Shown one piece after another: positions 17,174 through 26,460 of a DNA stretch of 64,000 nt (its first letter is position 1; each line of letters opens with the position of its first letter). The position numbers and the translations under genes were made by a program. Below the pieces are notes generated by a model that was not told the origin of the DNA, did no database searches, and saw only the letters and a list, made by a program, of their open reading frames with translations. The DNA comes from Kordiimonadaceae bacterium (lineage in GTDB: Bacteria > Pseudomonadota > Alphaproteobacteria > Sphingomonadales > Emcibacteraceae). Location of the stretch: positions 62,001 through 126,000 of the forward strand of contig JACKKT010000006.1 of assembly GCA_024236295.1 (NCBI GenBank), given 5' to 3'.

Positions 17174-17650
17174 ATGGACACAGAACTGTTTTTAATCCGT
17201 TACCTCCATGTACTAAGCGGTATTATGTGGATTGGCATTCTCTGGTACTTCAATTTTGTACAAATTCCAAGCATGCCGAAAATTCCGGATGAACAAAAAC
17301 CGGCTATCGGCAAGGTGATTGCACCGGAAGCACTTTTCTGGTTCCGCTGGGGTGCTTTCTTTACTGTTTTCTTCGGCCTTGCACTGGCCTGGAGAAACGG
17401 GTACCTGGTTGAGGCACTGACACTTCAGCAGCCAAATATCGGCTTCGGTATGTGGCTTGGCCTGATTATGGCCTTTAATGTCTGGTTCATTATCTGGCCG
17501 GCACAGAAAATTGCCCTTGGTATTGTTGAAGCGGACGCTGCCTTAAAGCCGACAATGGCCCGTCGCGCCATGCTTTTCAGCCGTACCAATACAATGCTTT
17601 CAATTCCAATGCTTGCCAGTATGATTTCGGTTCAAAACCCGATTATGTAA
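17174..17650 (+). CDS. PuuD-like (urate oxidase N-terminal domain) membrane protein
   Basis: This 158-residue integral membrane protein matches the membrane domain of the bacterial urate hydroxylase PuuD. YLHVLSGIMWIGILWYFNFV covers the first helix with its His, PEALFWFRWGAFFTVF the second, and GLIMAFNVWFIIWPAQK the third, followed by a fourth near the C-terminus. Full-length PuuD carries a C-terminal cytochrome c domain that is absent here, and no purine-degradation genes are nearby. The stand-alone domain may be a haem or quinone-linked membrane protein rather than a urate enzyme. An optimal AGGAGGAA ribosome site and a terminator at 17676 define the 3' gene of a two-gene operon with the 48-residue protein. 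Confidence 0.8.
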   Translation: MDTELFLIRYLHVLSGIMWIGILWYFNFVQIPSMPKIPDEQKPAIGKVIAPEALFWFRWGAFFTVFFGLALAWRNGYLVEALTLQQPNIGFGMWLGLIMAFNVWFIIWPAQKIALGIVEADAALKPTMARRAMLFSRTNTMLSIPMLASMISVQNPIM

Positions 17651-17675
17651 CACGCTATTGAGCATATGAATAATG

Positions 17676-17704
17676 AAAAGCCGGGCTACAAACCCGGCTT
17701 TTTT
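17676..17704 (+). terminator. Terminator of the small protein/PuuD-like operon
   Basis: Stem AAAAGCCGGG / CCCGGCTTTT with a seven-base loop (17686-17692) and further T residues. Confidence 0.9.
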
Positions 17705-17793
17705 AATTTATGGCCAATTCGTTTATAACTTCATTTTTCGCCAGCTCATAATATATAGTTGCTGGGATCATTGAACCGACAGAAAATATTATC

Positions 17794-19158
17794 CTATGAT
17801 ATGGCCTCAACAATTTTCTGAATCAATGTTGTTTCAAAAGACACACCGTCAAATTCGCGTCTATTGTCATTACCCTGCCTTACCACCACCAGATCAAGAC
17901 TGGGAATAATAAAACTGTGATTTTGATTATGCCCGCGCGACATAAATAAGTCTTTCGGCACACCATGCAAGTTATCCATCACCCAGAATGAATAACCGTA
18001 ATTATTGGGCGTGGAGCCATCTTCGCGCTGAAACCGGCCGGTTGCCAGTTTGAGCCATGCTTCCGGCACCAGCTGCTTCCCCTTCCAGCGACCCCCATTG
18101 AGCCAGAGATACGCAAGTCTGGCATAATCACGGGCCGTGCAGCGAAATGTGCTGCCGGCTATTGAATTAATACCATATGGGCTTTTGCTGCCATCAGCAC
18201 CATAAGCATCACAACCTTCCGATCCGCCAACACCCCAGCCCTGATTATCGGCAAAATTAAGCTCAAAACTGTCAGAATAGGGCATATCCCGATATTGATT
18301 ATTTCGAAGCCCTATGGGCATACCAATCGGGCCGAGCACTTTGTCATAAGTATATTCACCAAGAGTTTTTCCTGAAATATTGCGCATAGCCAGTGCCATT
18401 TGTTCCATGCCAAAATTGCTATACATGAAATCGCTTCCCGGCGCGAACAGAAGCCTCTCATGGGAAAGTACCCCTTCAAAATTCCACCAGCCAAAACAAT
18501 ATTCATACATCTGATATGCACCGCCATAGCCCGCTTTATGCTGGCGTTTAGCTGTCCCCAGCCACGGTTCCGGTCCGGCATGACCTGACGTCATCGAAAG
18601 CACATGTTTAACTTTGATTTTTGTCTTTCTTTCATCAGTAATGGGCTGGTCCCAGATCTGCGGGATAAGGGAACTTTCCCTGCTTTCCCCAACCAGAAGG
18701 CTGTCCAGACTGACCCTTTCATTAAACTCATCAAGAAAGACGCCCGCCCCGGTGCCAAAGACCGACTTGGTTGAGGACTTCATATCGTTACAGGTTTTGG
18801 CGGTCCAGTTTTTCGGCCCGCCTTCCCGGCCCGTAACATAGCTTTCAGCAATCACTGCACCCTTATGTATGATCAGGAGTGCTGCCCCCCGGCTTATACT
18901 GATTGGGGACTGATCATGAAAGGAAACTGTTTTTTCAAGTTTTTCAGCATTAATGCCGGACAAATCCCGCGGATTAATACTGCGCCAGCCGCCCTGATCC
19001 TCCGGTGGCGGGAAATAAATATCGCTCTTTGCTGCTGCATTTTGCGCCCGCGCACCCCCAACAATAGAGAATGAAGCGAGCCCGGCACCGGCTGCACCGC
19101 TCAGACTTTTTGACAAAAACTGTCGTCTTGAAATTTCCCCGGATAATTTAATTGTCAA
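17794..19158 (-). CDS. Tat-exported serine hydrolase (class C beta-lactamase/6-aminohexanoate-dimer hydrolase type)
   Basis: The N-terminus SRRQFLSKSLSGAAGAGLAS is a twin-arginine signal, with cleavage expected near GARAQN (about residue 39), so the enzyme is folded in the cytoplasm and exported. The catalytic SxxK is in KSSTKSVFG (about residue 130), the YxN box is MYSNFGME (about residue 245), and the third box region has SRGHNQNHSF near residue 410. These features fit exported amidases or esterases of the beta-lactamase superfamily. The start codon is TTG; a GGAGCAGGG stretch lies just upstream, and no Met is available before the signal. It is monocistronic and convergent with the PuuD operon. 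Substrate is unknown. Confidence 0.88.
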   Translation of the reverse strand: MTIKLSGEISRRQFLSKSLSGAAGAGLASFSIVGGARAQNAAAKSDIYFPPPEDQGGWRSINPRDLSGINAEKLEKTVSFHDQSPISISRGAALLIIHKGAVIAESYVTGREGGPKNWTAKTCNDMKSSTKSVFGTGAGVFLDEFNERVSLDSLLVGESRESSLIPQIWDQPITDERKTKIKVKHVLSMTSGHAGPEPWLGTAKRQHKAGYGGAYQMYEYCFGWWNFEGVLSHERLLFAPGSDFMYSNFGMEQMALAMRNISGKTLGEYTYDKVLGPIGMPIGLRNNQYRDMPYSDSFELNFADNQGWGVGGSEGCDAYGADGSKSPYGINSIAGSTFRCTARDYARLAYLWLNGGRWKGKQLVPEAWLKLATGRFQREDGSTPNNYGYSFWVMDNLHGVPKDLFMSRGHNQNHSFIIPSLDLVVVRQGNDNRREFDGVSFETTLIQKIVEAIS

Positions 19159-19233
19159 TGCCCTGCTCCCCGCTTTAACTGATTTTCCGTTTTATCAGAA
19201 ATTCTGGCTTTTTAGCAAGGACCGAGCAATAAC

Positions 19234-19263
19234 AAAAAAGACCGGAACATCTGATCCGGCCTT
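19234..19263 (-). terminator. Terminator downstream of the OmpA-like gene (minus strand)
   Basis: Read on the minus strand, GGCCGGATCAGATGTTCCGG followed by TCTTTTTT forms a short stem (CCGGA/TCCGG, loop eight bases) with a T run. The stem is modest. Confidence 0.6.
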
Positions 19264-19286
19264 AAATAACATGATGGAGTTTTCTA

Positions 19287-19949
19287 TCAGGTAACAGGTG
19301 AGAGGGCAATTTCAACCCTGCGGTTAAGGGAACGCCCACCTTCTGTGCTGTTATCCGCAATCGGGTAATCTTCACCCAAACCTTTAACAATAATTCTCTG
19401 TCCGATAATACCTTCATTCATCAGAATATTGGCCACCGACTGAGCCCGGCGCTCGGACAGCATCTGATTATAGCTTGATGAACCTGTTGAATCCGTATGA
19501 CCCAGCACATCGACATAGGTTTTATCATATTCCTTAAGCACTAGTCCTACTGAATGCAGCACGTCGGAAAAATTGGGGTTCACGTCTGCACTGTTCGTGG
19601 CAAAGGTAATATTACCCGGCATATTCAGAATAATGTTATCTCCGTTTCTGACCACCTGTACTCCGGTATTCTGGAGCTGCTGACGCAGTTTTGCTTCCTG
19701 TCTGTCCATATAAAAACCGACGCCACCTCCGGCAAGAGCACCAACACCGGCCCCAATCAACATTGATTTTCGGGTATTATTACCACCAACAATCGCGCCG
19801 CCAATGGCCCCGACCACTGCGCCAATTCCGGCACCAACCGCTGTGTTGGATGCTTTTTTCTCCCCTGTATAGGGGTCAGTTGCACAGGAAGACAGCAGCA
19901 TTGCTGAGGTCAAAATAAGGGTTACTGGTTTACGACTAATCATTTTCAT
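19287..19949 (-). CDS. OmpA-family lipoprotein with glycine-zipper segment
   Basis: This 220-residue envelope protein has a lipobox (LLSSC, Cys at about residue 22), a glycine-zipper membrane-active stretch (GAGIGAVVGAIGGAIVGG, residues 39-90), and a C-terminal OmpA peptidoglycan-binding domain. The OmpA part is recognised by ITFATNSADVNP, VLGHTDSTGSSSYNQMLSERR and GLGEDYPIADNSTEGGRSLNRRVEI, including the Asp and Arg that bind diaminopimelate. It should sit in the outer membrane and grip the cell wall, like YiaD/Pal-type proteins. An alternative ATG lies two codons in. No operon partner is seen. Confidence 0.92.
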   Translation of the reverse strand: MKMISRKPVTLILTSAMLLSSCATDPYTGEKKASNTAVGAGIGAVVGAIGGAIVGGNNTRKSMLIGAGVGALAGGGVGFYMDRQEAKLRQQLQNTGVQVVRNGDNIILNMPGNITFATNSADVNPNFSDVLHSVGLVLKEYDKTYVDVLGHTDSTGSSSYNQMLSERRAQSVANILMNEGIIGQRIIVKGLGEDYPIADNSTEGGRSLNRRVEIALSPVT

Positions 19950-20114
19950 ATCTGGTCATCCATTAATTTTTTAAATTTTGATAATTATTGAAGAGCGGAA
20001 ATTAATAAAAGCTTAAACATAAATTTTTTTCTATTATTCTGCTTATGTTCAGACGCCTTATATGACAGTGAAAAATGTTATAAATAGGGCGTTAGCTAAT
20101 TTTACCAATAAAGG

Positions 20115-20489
20115 TCAAATTGCAATAAGTGCAGCTGTAACCTTGCGGCCTTCCTGAAGCAGGACATTATAGGTCCGGGCCGCGGCCCCGGTATCCATCA
20201 CCTCAATAGCAATGTCATTCTGGCCAAACTTCTGACGGATCGTCTTATCCAGAAATGCCATTCTTTCCCCCATACCGATTATAAGGATTTCGACATTTTC
20301 AGCCGCCTCAAGAATAGGAGTGAGGCTTTCAAGGGTAATTGCATCTTTGTTTGTTACTGACCATGGGTAAAACCCATTCGGTGTGATCAGCATTGAGCCT
20401 TCAAAGCGGCTTTCACCCATGCGAAAGCCCCCGTCACCATAACCGGCAATGAAGGCTTCTTCGCTGGATTTTATTTCATTAAATTCCAT
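20115..20489 (-). CDS. Mth938-like domain (DUF498) protein of the secDF operon
   Basis: This 124-residue cytosolic protein matches the Mth938/NDUFAF3-like fold: GYGDGGFRMGESRFEGSMLI near the start, NGFYPWSV, then LIIGMGERM and the C-terminal TYNVLLQEGRKVTAALIAI. The mitochondrial relative NDUFAF3 assists complex I assembly, and bacterial genes are linked to secDF in alphaproteobacteria. Here the ATG overlaps the secF stop as TAATG, so translation is coupled. The molecular role in bacteria is not established. Confidence 0.9.
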   Translation of the reverse strand: MEFNEIKSSEEAFIAGYGDGGFRMGESRFEGSMLITPNGFYPWSVTNKDAITLESLTPILEAAENVEILIIGMGERMAFLDKTIRQKFGQNDIAIEVMDTGAAARTYNVLLQEGRKVTAALIAI

Positions 20490-21439
20490 TACCTGAACTG
20501 CTCTGGGATATGTTCCTTATGAGGCTCCGGCTTTGCCGTCGGTTCGCGGTTTAGGTCAAACCACATAAGCACAGGTGACGCAATAAAGATCGATGAATAT
20601 GTACCGACAAAAATACCCCAGATCATCGCCGCTGTGAAACCGTGAATCACCTCCCCACCAAAGTAAAACAGAGCAAACAGGGCAATAATTGTAGTAAAAG
20701 ACGTCATTGTCGTGCGCGAAAGCGTTTCATTAAGGGTATGGTTTAACAGTTCCGGTAATTCCATCTTTCGGTATTTGCCAAGATTTTCACGGATACGGTC
20801 ATAAACCACAACGGTATCATTAAGTGAATAACCGACAATAGTCAGAAGTGCTGCAATAATATTCAGGTTAAATTCAAGCCGGGTCAGCGAAAACATTCCG
20901 ACTGTGATCAGAACGTCATGAATAAGTGCAATCACCGCACCAAGACCAAATTGCCATTCAAATCGGACCCAGATGTAAAACAGCACCGCCCCTATCGCCA
21001 GTAGCACTGATAATATCCCGGATTCAATTAGATCCCCTGAAACTTTGGGACCAACAGATTCCGTCCTCTCAAACCTTACATTATCGCCAATGCCCTGTTC
21101 AAGGGTAACACGAACAATATCGACAACTTCGCTTAAGGATTTATCTTCCTGATATTCAAGACGGATAAGAATTTCATTATCCTGACCGAAGGTCTGTACC
21201 GCAACATCACCAAAGCCAAGATCACTTGTCAGGCTCCTGACCTTTCCAACATCCGTGGCATGATCCGTATGGGCTTCGATCAGGAAACCGCCCTTGAAAT
21301 CAATACCGAAATTGAGGTCTTTGACAATATAGAGTGCTATTGAGCTGATAAGCAGCATTGACGACAAAACATAGGCAAATTTCCGCACACCAATAAAATT
21401 AATATGTGTATCTTCCGGAACCAGTTTAAGTAGCTTCAT
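20489..21439 (-). CDS. secF: Protein translocase subunit SecF
   Basis: SecF works with SecD to use the proton gradient to pull exported proteins through SecYEG. The 316-residue chain shows the SecF features: LNFGIDFKGGFLIE after the first membrane helix, the periplasmic loop, VGPKVSGDLIESG before helix 2, and the conserved GYSLNDTVVVYDRIREN in helices 4-5. An AGGAGGAA site precedes the ATG, and secD ends eleven bases upstream, so the two are cotranscribed. The stop overlaps the start of the Mth938-like gene by one base. Confidence 0.97.
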   Translation of the reverse strand: MKLLKLVPEDTHINFIGVRKFAYVLSSMLLISSIALYIVKDLNFGIDFKGGFLIEAHTDHATDVGKVRSLTSDLGFGDVAVQTFGQDNEILIRLEYQEDKSLSEVVDIVRVTLEQGIGDNVRFERTESVGPKVSGDLIESGILSVLLAIGAVLFYIWVRFEWQFGLGAVIALIHDVLITVGMFSLTRLEFNLNIIAALLTIVGYSLNDTVVVYDRIRENLGKYRKMELPELLNHTLNETLSRTTMTSFTTIIALFALFYFGGEVIHGFTAAMIWGIFVGTYSSIFIASPVLMWFDLNREPTAKPEPHKEHIPEQFR

Positions 21440-21450
21440 GGGTTCCTCCT

Positions 21451-23067
21451 TTAAAGTACTAGACTGCTGAGGCGTCGCTTACGCGCCCAGGTGACAATCA
21501 TTAGTCGGGAAAGGCTTACTGCCGTAAATACGGAAGTAAAAATACCAGCTGCCAGTGTTACGGCAAACCCCTTAATGGGTCCCAAACCAAACTGAAACAG
21601 AATAAGCGCAGCAATCAGTGTGGTCACATTGGCATCAACAATGGTGCTGAGTGCCCGGTCATATCCAACTTCAATAGACGGGAGGACGCTTTTACCTCGT
21701 TTTATTTCTTCACGTATTCGTTCAAAAATCAGCACGTTGGCATCAACGGCCATCCCAACCGTCAAGACCACCCCGGCAATACCCGGTAATGTCAGGGTCG
21801 CCCCGAAAAGCGAAAGAATTCCAAATATCATAAAGATATTAACGGTAAGGGCCACATTAACAATGAACCCGAAAAATCCATAGGTCAGCATGACAAATAT
21901 CATTACGGCCGACAGCCCGATAATTGAGGCTTTTTTACCAGCTTCAACAGAATCTGCTCCCAAGTCCGGCCCAACGGTTCTTTCTTCTTCCACGGTAAGT
22001 GGTGCCGGAAGGGCGCCTGCTCTTAGCAGCAGCGCAAGGTCACTGGCTTCCTTTGCTGTAAAGCCGCCAGAAATACTTGCCGACCCGCCAAGAATAGCCG
22101 TATTGATCCTCGGGGCACTGATGACCTTACCGTCAAGAACAATCGCAAATGGTTTACCAACATTGGCCCTAGTCGCATCGGCAAATAATTTTCCACCTTT
22201 TGTATTAAATGAAATATTGACAACAATCTGATTATCCTGATCAATACCCTGGTTTGCCTGGGCCAGATCTTCGCCTGGTACCATAACCCGGTTTTTTATT
22301 GCATAATAGGCAAGCGGATTGCCGTTTTCATCAACTTCATAGGAAGGAAGGACGCTCGTTCCCGGTGGTACACGACTGTTTTTGGTCAAGGTCGCATTAT
22401 TGACCGTAAGATCGGTCAGATGAAAGTTCATCTGGGCTGTCGTTCCAATAATCTTTTTAAGTTCCTGTGTATCTTTGATACCGGGAACCTGAATGAGAAC
22501 GCTGTCTTCGCCATTCTGCTGAATGGTCGGCTCTTTGGTTCCCATCGCATCAATACGGCGTCTGAGAACCTCAATTGACTGGGCGACGGTCTGGTTTTTC
22601 TTGTCTATTACGGCCGCTTCTGACAAATGCAAATTAATAACCGGTCCGCTTCCATCTTCAATTACAAGATCATCCGCGCCGATCGACGTCATACTAGCAC
22701 CTACTTTTTCAATAGATGATCTTATAACGCGGGTGGCATTTTCCCGATCAGCCGCATTATTCAATGTGACAACCAGTTCTTCACCACGAATAGTAATTCT
22801 GTGGGTAATTTTCTCATCACGCAGATCATCCCTGATGTTATCCCGCTTGTCTTCAAGCATTCTTTTGATGACTTCACTGACATCAACCCCCATCAGCATA
22901 TGAGCGCCACCCTGAAGATCAAGTCCGAGTGTTACCCTTCCGCTTGGCAAAAAGGATGGTAATTTTTCAAGCTGTTCATCGCTTAAAAAATTTGGCAAAG
23001 AAAGCAACATTCCAAAGAATGAGACGAGTAGAATTGTAATAACTTTCCAGCGCGGGAATTCGAGCAT
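21451..23067 (-). CDS. secD: Protein translocase subunit SecD
   Basis: SecD is the RND-related partner of SecF in the inner membrane. The 538-residue sequence has the first helix, then LGLDLQGGAHMLMGVD, the long periplasmic P1 domain with LRRRIDAMGTKEP, the TVGPDLGADSVEAG motif before helix 2, and AVDANVLIFERIREE in the membrane half. The length is normal for an alphaproteobacterium. It follows yajC and precedes secF on the same strand. Confidence 0.97.
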   Translation of the reverse strand: MLEFPRWKVITILLVSFFGMLLSLPNFLSDEQLEKLPSFLPSGRVTLGLDLQGGAHMLMGVDVSEVIKRMLEDKRDNIRDDLRDEKITHRITIRGEELVVTLNNAADRENATRVIRSSIEKVGASMTSIGADDLVIEDGSGPVINLHLSEAAVIDKKNQTVAQSIEVLRRRIDAMGTKEPTIQQNGEDSVLIQVPGIKDTQELKKIIGTTAQMNFHLTDLTVNNATLTKNSRVPPGTSVLPSYEVDENGNPLAYYAIKNRVMVPGEDLAQANQGIDQDNQIVVNISFNTKGGKLFADATRANVGKPFAIVLDGKVISAPRINTAILGGSASISGGFTAKEASDLALLLRAGALPAPLTVEEERTVGPDLGADSVEAGKKASIIGLSAVMIFVMLTYGFFGFIVNVALTVNIFMIFGILSLFGATLTLPGIAGVVLTVGMAVDANVLIFERIREEIKRGKSVLPSIEVGYDRALSTIVDANVTTLIAALILFQFGLGPIKGFAVTLAAGIFTSVFTAVSLSRLMIVTWARKRRLSSLVL

Positions 23068-23104
23068 TTTCCTGATCCGTCTATAATTTTCCGTCTATTT
23101 TAAA

Positions 23105-23440
23105 TTATTTTTTATCGTCATTAGCCGGGGCCGGTTTACCCTGAACCTGACTGATTGTCGCCCGGAGCACTTGAATTTTAACATCAGGGGCTATTTCCAA
23201 TTCGATTTTTTCATCATCAATGACTTTGGTTACTTTGGCGATAATTCCCCCTGAGGTAATGACCTTATCACCACGTTTTAAGGCTTCAACCATTGCTTTA
23301 TGTTCTTTAGCACGTTTTTGCTGTGGTCTGATCAGCAGAAAGTAGAAAACAACAAAAATCAGAATAAATGGCAGAAAATCCATCAGGCCATTTGCACCTG
23401 GCGCACCCGCACCTTGTGCATATGCTTCAGAAATAAACAT
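23105..23440 (-). CDS. yajC: Preprotein translocase accessory subunit YajC
   Basis: YajC is a single-pass inner-membrane protein of the SecDF-YajC complex. The 111 residues show one helix (LPFILIFVVFYFLLIRPQQKR), followed by the typical cytosolic segment MVEALKRGDKVITSGGIIAKV. It starts with a GAGGAA site and heads the yajC-secD-secF-Mth938 operon. Confidence 0.96.
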   Translation of the reverse strand: MFISEAYAQGAGAPGANGLMDFLPFILIFVVFYFLLIRPQQKRAKEHKAMVEALKRGDKVITSGGIIAKVTKVIDDEKIELEIAPDVKIQVLRATISQVQGKPAPANDDKK

Positions 23441-23543
23441 TTTATATTCCTCGTTATTATTATAAAAATTATCTATTGGATATAAGCGTATGACAGCGTA
23501 AAAACAAGGATAAAGCTTTTATTTTTAAGGAATCAACCAAAAC

Positions 23544-24380
23544 ATGCCCGAAATTGACAATAAAATATTATCAAGAATTGCCGATGCACTGGACCGTATG
23601 GCCCCTCCCGCAATCGAGGAACCAAGACTGGAAGGTGCAAATGCCTTTGTTTGGCAGGTAGAACCGGACCGGTTGATCGGTATTAGAAACGTCAATCATG
23701 TTGATCTTGAAATCCTTAAAGGCATAGACCATGTGCGCGATATCCTGATTAAAAATACGAGGCAGTTTGCCGAGGGACATTCTGCCAATAATGCCCTGCT
23801 TTGGGGAGCGCGTGGCATGGGTAAAAGCTCACTCGTCAAAGCAATCCATGCACAGATAAAAAAACTTATCCTTATTGAAATCCACCGTGAGGATATCCCA
23901 AGCCTGCCTCGGCTCCTTGATATAATACGGGCGTCGGATAAACGCTGTATTCTGTTTTGCGATGATTTGTCCTTTGACCATGACGACGGCACCTATAAAT
24001 CCTTAAAAGCCGTTCTTGAAGGTGGAATTGAAGGTCGTCCAGACAATGTCATCTTTTATGCCACTTCCAACCGACGTCACCTAATGCCCCGTGATATGAT
24101 GGAAAATGAACGTTCAACAGCAATTAATCCATCCGAAGCTACAGAGGAAAAAGTATCTCTTTCTGACAGGTTCGGTCTTTGGCTGGGCTTCCATAGCTGC
24201 AATCAGGAAGATTATCTTTCAATGATTAACGGCTATCTTGATCACTATGGGATAAAAGTTAATAGGGAAACAATTCATGCTGAAGCTTTGACATGGTCAA
24301 GAACCAGAGGAGCACGTTCAGGGCGGGTTGCTTATCAATTTATGCAGGATTTGGCTGGAAGAATGGGGATTAAATTATAA
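23544..24380 (+). CDS. DUF815 AAA+-type ATP-binding protein
   Basis: This 278-residue P-loop ATPase belongs to the DUF815 family, widespread in alphaproteobacteria next to yajC/secDF. Walker A is GARGMGKSSL near residue 90 and Walker B is CILFCDDLSF near residue 135. NVIFYATSNRRHLMPRDM forms sensor 1 with the conserved Asn, and SDRFGLWLGFH precedes the lid region. The cellular partner is unknown. It is divergent from yajC with an AAGGA site eleven bases before the ATG. Confidence 0.9.
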   Translation: MPEIDNKILSRIADALDRMAPPAIEEPRLEGANAFVWQVEPDRLIGIRNVNHVDLEILKGIDHVRDILIKNTRQFAEGHSANNALLWGARGMGKSSLVKAIHAQIKKLILIEIHREDIPSLPRLLDIIRASDKRCILFCDDLSFDHDDGTYKSLKAVLEGGIEGRPDNVIFYATSNRRHLMPRDMMENERSTAINPSEATEEKVSLSDRFGLWLGFHSCNQEDYLSMINGYLDHYGIKVNRETIHAEALTWSRTRGARSGRVAYQFMQDLAGRMGIKL

Positions 24381-24387
24381 TTTATAA

Positions 24388-24549
24388 TTATGCATCAATA
24401 AGATATACACTATCTTTAACGTGATCCTGCACCAGTATTTTAAAGGTCGCTTTTTTTTCCTGTTTCGGCAAAACTAATGTTCTGTTATCACCTGCGTCTA
24501 ACCGGGAGAGATAATATTCTACGCTATAAATGTCGGAATGTTTATTCAT
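24388..24549 (-). CDS. Small hypothetical protein, 53 residues
   Basis: A short frame reads MNKHSDIYSVEYYLSRLDAG, continues with PKQEKKATFKILVQDH and ends SVYLIDA. Composition is protein-like: mixed charged and hydrophobic strands, no low complexity. It fills the gap between the DUF815 gene and groEL, ends eight bases from the DUF815 stop (convergent), and has only a weak AAAAGA ribosome site. I do not recognise it. It could be real or chance. Confidence 0.45.
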   Translation of the reverse strand: MNKHSDIYSVEYYLSRLDAGDNRTLVLPKQEKKATFKILVQDHVKDSVYLIDA

Positions 24550-24675
24550 AATCTTTTACTCAAGCCTTAAGCGTTGTTAAAGAGAATCGCCTGTCTTTTT
24601 TAAGTAACTTTTTATACTCGAAAATCATTACACTTTAATTAAATCAAAATTGTGGCAAATTAATCTACCCAGCCA

Positions 24676-24705
24676 TAAAAAAGGCCGGAGATAATCTCCG
24701 ACCTT
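24676..24705 (-). terminator. Terminator of the groESL operon (minus strand)
   Basis: On the minus strand GGTCGGAG / CTCCGGCC with a five-base loop and a T6 run follows the groEL stop by about 50 bases. Confidence 0.9.
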
Positions 24706-24754
24706 CATATAATACATTAATTGTAGCTTGTAAAGCGCTGTTTTATATAGGGGT

Positions 24755-26410
24755 TTAGAAACCTCCCATACCGCCCATACCGCCCATACCGCCCATGCCG
24801 CCCATATCAGGCATGCCCGCAGACTTTTCTTCAGGAATTTCAGCAACCATTGCTTCTGTTGTAATCAACAGCCCCGCAACCGATGCAGCATCTTCCAGAG
24901 CTGTACGAACAACTTTGGTCGGATCAATAATACCAGCAGTAACAAGATCTTTATACTCGCCTGTCTGTGCATCAAAACCAAAGTTAATGTCTTTTTGCTC
25001 TTTCATTTTTCCGGCGATAACAGCACCATCGTGACCGGCATTTTGTGCGATCTGACGGGCTGGAGCTTCAAGTGCGCGACGTACAATATCTACACCAACA
25101 GACTGGTCAGCATTATCACCTTTAACGCCATCAAGAACACGGATTGCATAAAGAAGTGCAGCACCGCCACCTGGGACAATACCCTCTTCTACAGCGGCAC
25201 GTGTCGCATGAAGTGCATCGTCAACACGGTCTTTTCTTTCTTTCACTTCGATCTCGGTTGCACCACCAACTTTAATTACGGCAACACCGCCGGAAAGTTT
25301 GGCCAAACGCTCCTGAAGTTTTTCACGGTCATAGTCAGAAGTTGTTGCTTCGATCTGAGTACGGATTTGTGCACAGCGAGCACCGATATCTTCTTTTGAT
25401 CCGGCACCATCAACAATTACTGTATCTTCTTTAGTGATATTTACGCTTTTTGCTGTTCCGAGCATATCAAGAGTAACAGTTTCAAGTTTGATACCCAGAT
25501 CATCGGAAATTACCTGTCCGCCAGTCAGGATTGCGATATCTTCCAGCATGGCTTTACGACGATCACCAAACCCTGGCGCTTTAATGGCAGCGATTTTTAA
25601 ACCACCACGAAGCTTGTTAACAACCAGTGCTGCAAGAGCCTCACCTTCCACGTCTTCAGCAATGATAAGAAGCGGACGGCTTGATTGTGCTACAGCTTCC
25701 AGAATTGGTAACATTGTCTGCAAGTTTGAAAGTTTTGATTCGTGGAGAAGAATAAATGGATTTTCTAGATCCACTGCCATTTTCTCAGCATTTGTGATGA
25801 AATATGGGGAAAGATATCCACGGTCAAACTGCATACCTTCAACAACGTCAAGCTCTGATTCAAGACCTTTGGCCTCTTCAACAGTGATCACGCCTTCTTT
25901 GCCAACTTTTTCCATGGCGTTTGCGATCATCTGACCGATTTCTTTTTCGCCATTGGCAGAAATTGATCCTACCTGGGCAACTTCTTCACTTGTTGAAATT
26001 TCTTTTGAATGTGATTTAAGTTCAGCAGAAACTTTATTTACAGCAAGATCAATACCGCGACGAAGGTCCATCGGGTTCATACCTGCGGCAACTGATTTAA
26101 ATCCTTCACGAACGAGTGCTTGAGCAAGTACGGTTGCTGTAGTAGTTCCATCACCGGCAACATCATTGGTACGTGAAGCAACTTCACGAACCATTTGTGC
26201 ACCCATATTTTCATATACGTCTTTAAGTTCGATTTCTTTTGCAACAGACACACCGTCTTTCGTGATGCGCGGTGCGCCAAATGATTTTTGTAACAATACG
26301 TTACGACCTTTTGGACCAAGCGTAACCTTTACGGCATTGGCAAGAATATCAACGCCGGCAACAATACGTGCGCGGGCATCGGTTCCAAATTTTACGTCTT
26401 TAGCAGCCAT
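24755..26410 (-). CDS. groEL: Chaperonin GroEL (60 kDa)
   Basis: GroEL forms the double-ring ATP-driven folding cage with GroES. The 551-residue sequence is complete: MAAKDVKFGTDARARIVAGV, the ATP site VTLGPKGRNVLLQ and GDGTTTATVLAQ, the apical GGLKIAAIKAPGFGDRRKAM, GIVPGGGAALLYA, and the flexible C-terminal GGM repeats. It lies 50 bases after groES on the same transcript. An AAGGAA site precedes the ATG. Confidence 0.99.
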   Translation of the reverse strand: MAAKDVKFGTDARARIVAGVDILANAVKVTLGPKGRNVLLQKSFGAPRITKDGVSVAKEIELKDVYENMGAQMVREVASRTNDVAGDGTTTATVLAQALVREGFKSVAAGMNPMDLRRGIDLAVNKVSAELKSHSKEISTSEEVAQVGSISANGEKEIGQMIANAMEKVGKEGVITVEEAKGLESELDVVEGMQFDRGYLSPYFITNAEKMAVDLENPFILLHESKLSNLQTMLPILEAVAQSSRPLLIIAEDVEGEALAALVVNKLRGGLKIAAIKAPGFGDRRKAMLEDIAILTGGQVISDDLGIKLETVTLDMLGTAKSVNITKEDTVIVDGAGSKEDIGARCAQIRTQIEATTSDYDREKLQERLAKLSGGVAVIKVGGATEIEVKERKDRVDDALHATRAAVEEGIVPGGGAALLYAIRVLDGVKGDNADQSVGVDIVRRALEAPARQIAQNAGHDGAVIAGKMKEQKDINFGFDAQTGEYKDLVTAGIIDPTKVVRTALEDAASVAGLLITTEAMVAEIPEEKSAGMPDMGGMGGMGGMGGMGGF

Positions 26411-26460
26411 TTTTAAAATTCCTTATTTTTGCTAATTCTATTTTCTGATTGAGGCGCCGA

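Noticed and set aside
17174..17650. Functional urate hydroxylase
   Set aside because: Only the membrane domain is present; the cytochrome c domain and purine catabolism genes are absent.
25434..25934. Long open frame antisense to groEL (about 166 codons)
   Set aside because: It mirrors the biased codon use of groEL; the product is low in complexity and lacks a ribosome site.
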